A stretch of DNA of 64,000 nt. Source: Paludisphaera soli. Lineage in GTDB: Bacteria > Planctomycetota > Planctomycetia > Isosphaerales > Isosphaeraceae. The stretch spans positions 434,001 to 498,000 of the forward strand of contig NZ_JAALJI010000002.1 in NCBI RefSeq assembly GCF_011064595.1. The letters are read 5' to 3'. Numbering within the stretch: the first letter of the stretch is position 1; the number at the start of each line of letters is the position of its first letter. Positions 28,856-36,031 of this stretch are shown one piece after another. Below the pieces are notes generated by a model. It was given only the letters and a program-made list of their open reading frames with translations. It was not told the DNA's origin and searched no databases. The position numbers and the translations under genes are program-made.

Positions 28856-28884
28856 TTGCGGACGAGGCGGCCGGGACCTAGACT
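28856..28884 (+). promoter_or_regulatory. Sigma70-like promoter for hom
   Basis: TTGCGG (28856-28861), 17-bp spacer and TAGACT (28879-28884), immediately after the tatC stop and about 58 bp before the hom start at 28949 once the transcription start is allowed for. Confidence 0.62.
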
Positions 28885-28948
28885 TGAGCGCCGCCCCCGG
28901 GCGGCCCTCGTCTCCTCTACTCCACCGGTTCGCTCTACGGCGGTCGCG

Positions 28949-30256
28949 ATGCAACAGGTCAGCGTGGGATTGGTCGGACTGGGGACCGTGGGCGCGGGCG
29001 TGGCCCGGATCCTGACGCAGCACGCCGACCGCATCGCCCGACGCGCGGGTCGCCGGATCGACTGCAAGTGGGCCGTCGTCCGCGACCTGAAGAAGCCCCG
29101 CGAGGGCGACTTCGAGGGCCTGCGGATCGTCGACGACCCCCGCCGCGTGATCGACGACCCCGAGGTCGCGATCGTCGTCGAGCTGATCGGCGGGGTCGAC
29201 GCGGCCCGCCGGATCGTCCTGGACGCGCTGGCGGCCGGCAAGCACGTCGTCACGGCCAACAAGGCGCTGCTGGCCGAGCACGGCCCGGAGATCTTCGCCG
29301 CCGCCCGGAAGGCCGACCGCGCCGTGGCGTTCGAGGCCAGCTCGGCCGGCGGCGTCCCGATCGTCGGCGCGATCAACGTGGGCCTGGCGGCGAACCAGAT
29401 CCAGAGCCTGGCGGCGATCCTCAACGGCACCTGCAACTACATCCTCACCCAGATGACCCAGGGGGGGATCGCCTACGCCGACGCCCTCGCCGGGGCCCAG
29501 GCGCTCGGCTACGCCGAGGCCGATCCCACGCTCGACGTCGACGGCACCGACACCGCCCACAAGCTCGCCATCCTGGCGCAACTGGCCTTCGGGGCGAACG
29601 TCACGACGGCCGACATCCCCCGCGAGGGGATCGACCGCCTGGAGCTGGCCGACCTAACCTACGCCCGCGAGCTGGGCTACACGATCAAGCTGCTGGCCCA
29701 CGCCCGGCTGGCCGACGGCGCGTTGGAGCTGCGGGTGGCCCCCACGCTCGTCCGCCGCGACGCGCCGCTCGCCCAGGTCCACGGCCCCTACAACGCCGTC
29801 CGCGCCGTCGGCGACGCCGTGGGCGACACCCTCTTCTACGGCCGGGGCGCCGGCATGATGCCGACCGCCTCGGCCGTCGTCGCCGACCTGATCGACGTCG
29901 TCGTCGGCCGGGCCCTGCTGACCTCCCGGACGCTCGACTTCTGGTCGACCGAGGCCCCCGCCGTCCCGCTCCTGCCGCCGAGCCGCTCGCGCAGGCGCAA
30001 CTACCTGCGGTTCCTGATCGCCGACCGGCCCGGGGTGATCGCGGCGATCGCCCAGATCCTCGGCGACAAGGGGATCAGCATCGCCAGCGTGATCCAGCAC
30101 GAGCCGGGCGACGAAGGCGAGGGCGACGAGGCCACCGTCCCCCTGGTCATCATGACCCACCTGGCCGTCGAGGAGCACCTCCGCGAGGCCATCGCCCAGA
30201 TCGACCGCCTCGACGTCGTCCGCGCCCCCAGCGTCCGCCTCGGCGTCGAGGAGTGA
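28949..30256 (+). CDS. hom: Homoserine dehydrogenase with C-terminal ACT domain
   Basis: From the ATG at 28949 the product is 435 aa, the normal length. The nucleotide-binding loop is GLVGLGTVGAGVARIL (7-22). The catalytic region shows ANKALLAEHGPEIF, SSAGGVPIVGAIN, NGTCNYILTQM and YAEADPTLDVDGTDTAHKL. The ACT domain (about 350-430) begins FLIADRPGVIAAIAQILGDK, so feedback by threonine is likely. It reduces aspartate semialdehyde to homoserine in threonine/methionine synthesis. The frame continues upstream to 28856 but includes the promoter. The phosphoglycerate-mutase-like gene follows after 53 bp. Confidence 0.96.
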   Translation: MQQVSVGLVGLGTVGAGVARILTQHADRIARRAGRRIDCKWAVVRDLKKPREGDFEGLRIVDDPRRVIDDPEVAIVVELIGGVDAARRIVLDALAAGKHVVTANKALLAEHGPEIFAAARKADRAVAFEASSAGGVPIVGAINVGLAANQIQSLAAILNGTCNYILTQMTQGGIAYADALAGAQALGYAEADPTLDVDGTDTAHKLAILAQLAFGANVTTADIPREGIDRLELADLTYARELGYTIKLLAHARLADGALELRVAPTLVRRDAPLAQVHGPYNAVRAVGDAVGDTLFYGRGAGMMPTASAVVADLIDVVVGRALLTSRTLDFWSTEAPAVPLLPPSRSRRRNYLRFLIADRPGVIAAIAQILGDKGISIASVIQHEPGDEGEGDEATVPLVIMTHLAVEEHLREAIAQIDRLDVVRAPSVRLGVEE

Positions 30257-30309
30257 CCCGGGCCGCGTCGAGCCCCCCTCGCCTTTCCCCAGGATCTCAG
30301 GAGCCCGCC

Positions 30310-31548
30310 GTGCCCTCCCCCGCCCAGGCCAAGTACGTCATCGTGATCCCCGACGGGGCCGCCGACGAGCCGTTCGAGGCGCTCGGCGGCAAGACGGCCC
30401 TGCAGGCGGCCGACCTGCGGGCGATGGACCGCGTCGCCGCCGAAGGGCTCGTCGGCCGCTCCCGCAACGTCCCCGACCGCTTCCTCCCCGCCAGCGACGT
30501 CGCCACCCTCAGCCTCTTCGGCTACGACCCGGAAGCCTATTACACCGGCCGCGCCCCGCTGGAGGCCGCCGCGATGGGCGTGACCCTCGGCCCGGAGGAC
30601 TGGGCCGTGCGCTGCAACCTCATGACCATCGCCGACGGCAGGCTCGAAGACTTCACCGCCGGGCACATCACCAGCGAGGACGGCGCGCCGATCCTGGCGA
30701 CCCTCCAGGCCGAGCTGGGCCGCCCCGACGTCGAGTTTCACGCCGGCGTCAGCTACCGCAACCTGATGGTTTACCGCGGCAAGCCGGGAGAGCCCCGCCT
30801 CTCCGCCGAGACGAGGACCGTCCCCCCCCACGACCACCCCGGTCAGCCGGCCGCGGACTACCTCCCCCAGGGCCCGGGCGCCGACCTGCTCCTCGACCTG
30901 ATGAAGCGGGCCGAGCCGATCCTGGCGAGCCACCCGGTCAACCTCGCTCGGGTCGCCCGAGGCGAGAAGCCGGCGAGCGCCATCTGGCTCTGGGGCCAGG
31001 GCCCCGCCCCCCACATGCCCCCCTTCCGCGAGCTGCACGGCCTCAAGGGGGCCATCATCTCGGCCGTCGACCTGGTGCGCGGCGTCGGCGTGCTGGCGGG
31101 CTGGGACCGGATCGACGTGCCGACCGCCACCGGGTACCTCGACACCGACTACGCCGCCAAGGGCCGCGCCGGGATCGCCGCCCTGGCCGACCACGACGTC
31201 GTCTGCGTCCACGTCGAGGCCCCCGACGAGGCCAGCCACGAGGGCCGGGCCGACGCGAAGGTCGAGGCCATCGAGCGGATCGACCGCGACATCGTCGCCC
31301 CGATCCTCGACCACCTGAAGTCGACCGGCGCCCCCTGGCGGATCCTGATCTCCCCCGACCACTCCACCCTGCTCCGCACCCGCGCCCACGACCGCGCCCC
31401 CGTCGCCTGGACCATCGCCGGCGCGAACATCCCGGCCTCGGGCCTCCGCTACGACGAGGCCCACGCCCGCGACGGCGGCGGCCCGTTCTTCGACCAGGGC
31501 TGGCGGCTCATGGCGAAGTTCCTGGACCTGGGCTGGACGGGCCGCTGA
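30310..31548 (+). CDS. ApgM-type 2,3-bisphosphoglycerate-independent phosphoglycerate mutase, possible homoserine kinase
   Basis: A GTG start gives 412 aa, the length of the archaeal-type iPGM/ApgM family. Metal-binding alkaline-phosphatase-superfamily motifs are visible: IPDGAADEP (N-terminal Asp), PASDVATLSLFGYDP (serine nucleophile), HVEAPDEASHEG and SPDHSTLLRTRAH. Family members next to hom form the TIGR02535 'proposed homoserine kinase' group, because many such genomes lack ThrB. Here it lies 53 bp downstream of hom on the same strand, which supports that reading. The alternative is plain glycolytic phosphoglycerate mutase; the sequence alone does not decide. Confidence 0.88.
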   Translation: MPSPAQAKYVIVIPDGAADEPFEALGGKTALQAADLRAMDRVAAEGLVGRSRNVPDRFLPASDVATLSLFGYDPEAYYTGRAPLEAAAMGVTLGPEDWAVRCNLMTIADGRLEDFTAGHITSEDGAPILATLQAELGRPDVEFHAGVSYRNLMVYRGKPGEPRLSAETRTVPPHDHPGQPAADYLPQGPGADLLLDLMKRAEPILASHPVNLARVARGEKPASAIWLWGQGPAPHMPPFRELHGLKGAIISAVDLVRGVGVLAGWDRIDVPTATGYLDTDYAAKGRAGIAALADHDVVCVHVEAPDEASHEGRADAKVEAIERIDRDIVAPILDHLKSTGAPWRILISPDHSTLLRTRAHDRAPVAWTIAGANIPASGLRYDEAHARDGGGPFFDQGWRLMAKFLDLGWTGR

Positions 31549-31585
31549 ATCGGGCGGGGCGACCGGGCCGGGGCCGCCCCCAGCG

Positions 31586-32188
31586 TCACCGCACGGCCGC
31601 CCCGATCAGCGCCTCCAGCTTCCTATCGAGCCCCTTCGCGACCTCGTCGACCGCGCCGTCGCGGAACTGGCCGAACAGCGACGAGGGCCGGTCGTATTCG
31701 ACGCACGTCCGGCCCGGCTCGACCTCGTGGATCAGCACGCGGAGCGGCGCGTAGAGCCCCGCCCCGACGGCGTGCCGGGTCATCTCGACGGCGAACAACG
31801 GATTGCCGATGACGTACTGGACGGCCCGGACTTCTCGGCCGACCAGGCCCAGCAGCTTCCCGTGATCCTGGCTGCCGAACAGCATGAAGCCGCTGGGCCC
31901 GGCCATCCGCTCCAGTTCCGCCCGCGTCGCGTCGGCGGCGCCCGCCTCCAGCAACGCCCGGTGCCTCGCCGCGTCGAACGTCCCCAGCCGGGCCAGGAAC
32001 GCGGCCGAGACCTCGTCGAAGCCCTTCTCCGCGACCAGCCGGACGTGCTCAACCTCGACGCGCGTGACGGTCTCCATCGGGCGATCTCCTGCGGCGACGG
32101 CCTCGCCGGATGAAGACGGCCCGCCGAGGCGGGCGACGATCCCCATGACGACGAGCGAGACGGCCGCGTACCCGGTCCGCGATTTCAT
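31586..32188 (-). CDS. DUF302 domain protein, exported or membrane-anchored
   Basis: The 200-aa product begins with a hydrophobic signal or anchor (TGYAAVSLVVMGIVARLG). The DUF302 domain follows: VRLVAEKGFDEVSAAFLARL at the start and NPLFAVEMTRHAVGAGLYAPLRV later, ending in CVEYDRPSSLFGQF. The biochemical role of DUF302 is not known. Its ATG shares one base with the TGA of the upstream alcohol dehydrogenase (TGATG), so translation is likely coupled and both genes come under the TetR-controlled region. Confidence 0.85.
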   Translation of the reverse strand: MKSRTGYAAVSLVVMGIVARLGGPSSSGEAVAAGDRPMETVTRVEVEHVRLVAEKGFDEVSAAFLARLGTFDAARHRALLEAGAADATRAELERMAGPSGFMLFGSQDHGKLLGLVGREVRAVQYVIGNPLFAVEMTRHAVGAGLYAPLRVLIHEVEPGRTCVEYDRPSSLFGQFRDGAVDEVAKGLDRKLEALIGAAVR

Positions 32189-33216
32189 CAGGCCCGGCCC
32201 TCGGCCCCGAAGTCGGCGTCGAGCACGATCCGATAGCGGGCCTTGCCGGCCTTCAGGCGGTCGAAGGCCTCGTTGATCCGGCTCATCGGCAGGTGCTCGG
32301 TCTGCGGGGCGACGCCGTGCCGCGCCGCGAACTCCAGCATCGTCGCGATCGCCACCGGGGAGCCGGTCGGCGAGCTGGAGACGCTGGCCTGACGCATCAG
32401 GAGCGGGAAGACCGGGATGGGGATCGGCTCCGGCACCACGCCGACGACGTGCATCCGGCCGTTCGGGCGGAGCGTGGCGATCAGGGCGGCCCAGTCGAGC
32501 TGGACGTTCGTGGTGACGATCAGCAGGTCCAGCGAGCGTTCGAGCTTGCGGACGGCCTCGGCGTCGCGGGTGGCGACGACGTGGTGGGCCCCGAAGCCGC
32601 GGGCCTCCTCGAACTTCGCCGGGCTGGAGGTGAACGCGGTGACCTCGCAGCCGAAGGCGGCGGCGAACTTCACCCCCATGTGCCCCAGCCCGCCGATCCC
32701 CACCACGCCGACGCGGCTCATCGGCGTGGCGAACCTCGCCAGGGGGTTGAACACGGTGATCCCGCCGCAGAGGAGCGGACCGGCGTCGGCCGCGGGGAGG
32801 CCCTCGGGGATCGGCACGGTCCAGGCCCAATGAGCCCGGACCCGGCTGGCGAAGCCGCCGCGGTGGCCGACGATCGTCGGCTGGGCGGTCGCGCATAGGT
32901 GCTGGTCGCCCGAGAGGCACGGGCGGCAGTGCATGCAGCTCCCCGCCGTCCAGCCGACGCCGACCTGCTCGCCGACCCTCCGCCCCTTGGCGGCCGGCCC
33001 GACCGCGACCACGCGGCCGACGGCCTCGTGTCCGAGCACCGCCGGGAAGGCGCCGAACCCCCAGTCGTCCTCGCGCACCGACAGGTCGGAATGGCAGAGG
33101 CCGCAGTGCTGGACCTCGACCTCCACCTCCTCGTCCCCGAGCGGGCCGAGGTCGACCCTCTCCCGGACGAGTTCCTTACCGGCCGCCGGAACCACCCACG
33201 CGTCGATCTCGGACAT
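32188..33216 (-). CDS. Zinc-dependent alcohol dehydrogenase (MDR superfamily, YahK/CAD-like)
   Basis: From the ATG at 33216 the product is 342 aa. Catalytic zinc residues are in QHCGLCHSDL and LGHEAVGRVV; the structural zinc cluster is SCMHCRPCLSGDQHLC. The NADP-binding loop is GVVGIGGLGHMGVKFA. The pattern fits the cinnamyl-alcohol/YahK branch that reduces aldehydes with NADPH. Further in-frame starts upstream (to 33315) fall into the operator region. It is divergent from a TetR regulator and overlaps the DUF302 gene, so an aldehyde-responsive detoxification unit is a reasonable inference. Confidence 0.94.
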   Translation of the reverse strand: MSEIDAWVVPAAGKELVRERVDLGPLGDEEVEVEVQHCGLCHSDLSVREDDWGFGAFPAVLGHEAVGRVVAVGPAAKGRRVGEQVGVGWTAGSCMHCRPCLSGDQHLCATAQPTIVGHRGGFASRVRAHWAWTVPIPEGLPAADAGPLLCGGITVFNPLARFATPMSRVGVVGIGGLGHMGVKFAAAFGCEVTAFTSSPAKFEEARGFGAHHVVATRDAEAVRKLERSLDLLIVTTNVQLDWAALIATLRPNGRMHVVGVVPEPIPIPVFPLLMRQASVSSSPTGSPVAIATMLEFAARHGVAPQTEHLPMSRINEAFDRLKAGKARYRIVLDADFGAEGRA

Positions 33217-33283
33217 CCGCCTGCTCGCTTTCTCGGGGCGACCGGCGGCGATCCCGGCCCGTCGGGGCCGCCGCCCGATTTTC

Positions 33284-33301
33284 TGTACCATGTGATACAA
33301 T
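33284..33301 (+). promoter_or_regulatory. Candidate TetR operator overlapping a -10 element between divergent genes
   Basis: TGTACCATGTGATACA (33284-33299) is palindromic in the form TGTA-N-CA-NN-TG-N-TACA. It overlaps TGA-TACAAT, an extended -10 (TACAAT 33296-33301) reading toward the TetR gene at 33356. A TetR dimer bound here would block its own transcription and probably also the divergent alcohol dehydrogenase. Confidence 0.55.
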
Positions 33302-33355
33302 GAATTTAGGGGCACGCCCGGCGCGGGTCAAGGGTCTCATGGGAGGGATTTCGCC

Positions 33356-33946
33356 ATGCCTTCCGGTCGGGTTCGGCAGTTCGACGCGGACGAGGCCCTG
33401 GAGCGGGCGATGGAGGTCTTCTGGACGAGGGGCTACGAGGGGGCGACGCTCGACGAGCTGACGGCGGGCATGGGGATCAACCGCCCGAGCCTCTACGCGG
33501 CCTTCGGCAACAAGGAGCAGCTCTTTCGCAAGGCGCTGGAGCGCTACCGAGCGGGGCCGATCGGATTCATCCGGGAGGCCCTCCTGCGGCCGACCGCGCG
33601 GGCCGCGGCCGAGGCCGTGCTGGACGGGATGCTCCGGCTGGTGTGCGACCCCGCGAACCCGGGCGGGTGCCTGGCCGTCCAGGCGGCCCTGACCTCCGGC
33701 GCCGACGCCGAGCCGATCCGTCGCGAACTGGCCGCCGGCCGCGAGCGCGCCGTGGCCGCGATCCGCGAGCGGTTCGAACGGGCCCGGCGGGAGGGGGAAC
33801 TCCCCGAGCGGACCGATTGCGCCGCGCTCGCGCGCTTCGTGGCGACGGTCATGCACGGCCTGGCCGTCCAGGCGGCGGGGGGCGCCGACCCCGAGGAGCT
33901 GCGACGCGCCGCCGACCTGGCGATGCGGGCCTGGCCCACGGCCTGA
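33356..33946 (+). CDS. TetR/AcrR family transcriptional regulator
   Basis: The 196-aa protein has the TetR helix-turn-helix at residues 10-55 (ALERAMEVFWTRGYEGATLD; GMGINRPSLYAAFGNKEQLF), followed by an all-helical ligand domain (FIREALLRPTARAAAEAVLD; GGCLAVQAALTSG). The CLAVQAAL segment is typical of the TetR subgroup with a C-terminal domain related to YcdC-like regulators. Divergent orientation relative to the zinc alcohol dehydrogenase, with a palindrome between them, makes local repression likely. The inducer is unknown. Confidence 0.94.
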   Translation: MPSGRVRQFDADEALERAMEVFWTRGYEGATLDELTAGMGINRPSLYAAFGNKEQLFRKALERYRAGPIGFIREALLRPTARAAAEAVLDGMLRLVCDPANPGGCLAVQAALTSGADAEPIRRELAAGRERAVAAIRERFERARREGELPERTDCAALARFVATVMHGLAVQAAGGADPEELRRAADLAMRAWPTA

Positions 33947-33963
33947 TCGCCCACGCCCGCCGT

Positions 33964-34293
33964 TCAGGCCGACTCGTCCGCGAAGAAGACGGCCAGCCAG
34001 ACGGTCGGCTCGTCGGGAGACGTCCACTCGACGCGATGGCGGCGGTGGGCGGGGATCATCAGGTGGTCGCCGGGGCCGAGGGCCACCTCCTCGTCGGGCC
34101 CTTCGAACCGCAGCCGCGCCGCGCCCCGGAGGACGGCGACGAACTCGTGCTCGTCCTGGTCGTACCAGAACCCTTCGGGCGACGCCTGGCCGTGTGAGAT
34201 GATCCGCTCGACGCGGGCCCAGGCCGAGCGAGCCAGGATTTCGACGATCTCGTGGACCGATCCCAGGGGCGTCGCGGCGTACAAATTATCCAT
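33964..34293 (-). CDS. Small cupin domain protein
   Basis: From the ATG at 34293 the product is 109 aa, a single cupin barrel. Metal ligands appear in YDQDEHEFVAVLRGAARLRF (motif 1, with Glu/His) and GDHLMIPAHRRHRVEW (motif 2). The N-terminal helical part (TPLGSVHEIVEILARSAWAR) is as seen in cupins annotated as phosphoribosylaminoimidazole carboxylase-like or DUF861-like; the substrate cannot be assigned. The longer frame to 34458 runs into a dispersed repeat and is not used. It converges on the TetR gene with a 17-bp gap. Confidence 0.88.
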   Translation of the reverse strand: MDNLYAATPLGSVHEIVEILARSAWARVERIISHGQASPEGFWYDQDEHEFVAVLRGAARLRFEGPDEEVALGPGDHLMIPAHRRHRVEWTSPDEPTVWLAVFFADESA

Positions 34294-34435
34294 CCGCGTT
34301 CGCTCCGAAATGGTCAGCCCCGCCTCTCCATCCCTCGATCCCGTCGCATGGTTATCTCCGGGACGCGCGAGCGTGACACCCCCCTTCGGCCCGGTCGGGA
34401 ATCCGGAGCGTGGGGACGAGCCGCGAAAACCCCCT

Positions 34436-34541
34436 CGAATCGCGCCGAACGAACCCAATTTTTCACGATCCTTAAAATCATTGTAAGAAACGGCTTATAT
34501 CTAGAATCGGCTTCGTTCGGCGAGCGCGAACGAAGCCGATT
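34436..34541 (-). repeat. Dispersed intergenic repeat, copy A (hairpin plus conserved 26-bp core)
   Basis: Read on the minus strand, a perfect 15-bp hairpin (34505-34541, loop GCGAGCG; stem contains CGGCTTCGTTCG) is followed 43 nt later by a core at 34436-34461 beginning AAATTGGGTTCGTTCGG. The same 26-bp core and a related hairpin occur in the same order near 61.6 kb. The spacer is AT-rich compared with its surroundings. Confidence 0.78.
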
Positions 34542-34629
34542 TCGAAGTCGATTTCGCGGCCGGGCCGGGCTCGGGGAGATGGGACGGCGGCGCGAAGATT
34601 GCGGAGGCTGGGCAAGGTGGAACTCCGGA

Positions 34630-34658
34630 TTGACCATTCTGCGGGCCGCGCGTATCTT
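34630..34658 (+). promoter_or_regulatory. Sigma70-like promoter for the membrane-anchored protein at 34778
   Basis: TTGACC (34630-34635), 17-bp spacer and TATCTT (34653-34658). The predicted transcription start is about 110 bp before the ATG at 34778. Confidence 0.55.
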
Positions 34659-34777
34659 GCGCACGAGTCCGATCGCGCGTCCTCGTCTCGTCCCCCTCGA
34701 TCGAAGTCGCCGGATCCCGGCGGCCGCGGGCGGGCCGTTTCCCATCACTCCGTCGCTTGCCGTCCGATGGGGGTTTG

Positions 34778-35584
34778 ATGCGAAGAAAGCTCTCGAAGAG
34801 GTGGAAGGTCCTCGGGGCGCTGGTCGGCCTGGCCGTGCTGGTGCCGGCGGGGGGCTGGTTCTGCCTGACCTATGAGCCGCGTTATTATCGGGACATGGTC
34901 CCTCTAGCGTTGTCTCGCGAGCAGATCGAGGGCCGGGCGAAGCACTTCGTGGCCCAGAGCCTCCAGCTCCGCAACGACATCAGCAACGAGCCGACGTGGG
35001 AGGCGGTCTTCTCCGACCAGGAGGTGAACGCCTGGCTGGCCGAGGACCTGGTGACGCACTTCGCCGACCAGCTCCCGCCCCAGGTCCGCGAGCCCCGCGT
35101 GCTGTTCGAGTCGGGCCGGGTGATCCTGGCCTTCCGGCTGGAGCGCGGGGGGATCTCGTCGGTCATCACGGTGGTCGCCCGGCCTCGGATCCCGGCCGAC
35201 AACACCGTCGAGCTGACGCTGGAGAAGATCCGCGCCGGGATCCTGCCGGTGCCGGCCGACCGCGTGCTCGACCGGATCATCGAGATGGGCCACGACTACG
35301 GCGTGGACGTGGTCTGGCGGAAGGTGGACGGCTATCCGGTGGTCCAGCTCCACTACATGCCGAACCGCCAGCGCGACGACGTGCGGCTCGACGACGTGGA
35401 GATCCGGGCCGGGCGCATCCGCCTGGCCGGCCGCTCCGACCGCACCCGGGGGGCCTTCTACACGCCGCGACTCCCCTCGCGGAAGATCCTCCAGTCGGCG
35501 TTCCCCAGGGAGATCTTCCAGGCCGGCTCGTCGTCCGGCTCGCGTCGGGGCCGCCTGGTGAGGAGGACCTCGCCGACGAGCTGA
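34778..35584 (+). CDS. Membrane-anchored protein of unknown function
   Basis: From the ATG at 34778 the product is 268 aa. One N-terminal membrane helix (VLGALVGLAVLVPAGGWFC) is followed by a soluble domain with segments such as EPTWEAVFSDQEVNAWLAED and VLFESGRVILAFRLERGG, which suggest an alpha/beta fold outside the cytoplasm. No named family is recognised, although the SDQEVNAWLA pattern recurs in exported proteins of planctomycetes in my judgement. The last 127 bp overlap, on the opposite strand, the 3' part of the phosphoesterase-like gene. An in-frame GTG at 34757 is possible. Confidence 0.75.
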   Translation: MRRKLSKRWKVLGALVGLAVLVPAGGWFCLTYEPRYYRDMVPLALSREQIEGRAKHFVAQSLQLRNDISNEPTWEAVFSDQEVNAWLAEDLVTHFADQLPPQVREPRVLFESGRVILAFRLERGGISSVITVVARPRIPADNTVELTLEKIRAGILPVPADRVLDRIIEMGHDYGVDVVWRKVDGYPVVQLHYMPNRQRDDVRLDDVEIRAGRIRLAGRSDRTRGAFYTPRLPSRKILQSAFPREIFQAGSSSGSRRGRLVRRTSPTS

Positions 35585-35880
35585 CGGCCTTGCAGCCTCA
35601 CGCGGACGAGGTCGTCCGCCCACTCGATCGGGACGTAGACGCCGCCGTCGACCCGCCTCACCGACCCTCGCCCGCGCGAGACCGGCCCCTCGTAGTCGAG
35701 GTACGCCGCGCGATGATCCGCCAGCGCCCGCGCGGGCGCCTCCGCACCGGGCCCGGGCAGGTCGTCGAGGGCCCAGGTCTTGAGGACCCCGCCCCGCTCC
35801 AGCATGAAATCCCAGTGGACCCCCTCCCAGCGGTGCTCCAGGAGCACGAACCGGGCCGGGGGGGCGTCCGGCCCCCGCAT
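35458..35880 (-). CDS. Stand-alone DNA ligase D 3'-phosphoesterase-like domain protein
   Basis: The 140-aa product matches the N-terminal phosphoesterase module of LigD (PF13298 type): RFVLLEHRWEGVHWDFMLER has the catalytic H-x5-H-x-D spacing, followed by LKTWALDDLP and a beta-rich end (GEVLLTRRP, PAWKISL). In LigD this module trims 3'-phosphate or ribonucleotide ends during non-homologous end joining. Here it stands alone without ligase or polymerase modules, and the arginine usually before the second histidine is not present, so activity is uncertain. It overlaps the convergent gene by 127 bp. Confidence 0.8.
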   Translation of the reverse strand: MRGPDAPPARFVLLEHRWEGVHWDFMLERGGVLKTWALDDLPGPGAEAPARALADHRAAYLDYEGPVSRGRGSVRRVDGGVYVPIEWADDLVRVRLQGRQLVGEVLLTRRPRREPDDEPAWKISLGNADWRIFREGSRGV

Positions 35881-35971
35881 GTCGCGACTCCTCGACCGGG
35901 GCGGTGATTCCGCGTAAGCTGGGGGGAAGCCCGATCGCGGGCCTTCCCATCCCCCCGCCCCCCGGTTTCGA

Positions 35972-35980
35972 TGGTAAGCT
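35972..35980 (+). promoter_or_regulatory. Extended -10 element upstream of glnA
   Basis: TGG-TAAGCT (TAAGCT 35975-35980) with TGN in the extended position, about 50 bp before the GTG start of glnA. No clear -35 is visible. Confidence 0.35.
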
Positions 35981-36031
35981 CTCTCGACCCCAAACGACAG
36001 GGCCGAGAGCCACCCCCCCGGAGCAGCCCGC

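Noticed and set aside
34252-34875. 207-codon plus-strand frame across the cupin start, the repeat and the membrane-anchored gene start
   Set aside because: It spans a repeat, reads out of frame with 34778 and gives a basic, low-complexity product typical of repeat-derived spurious proteins.
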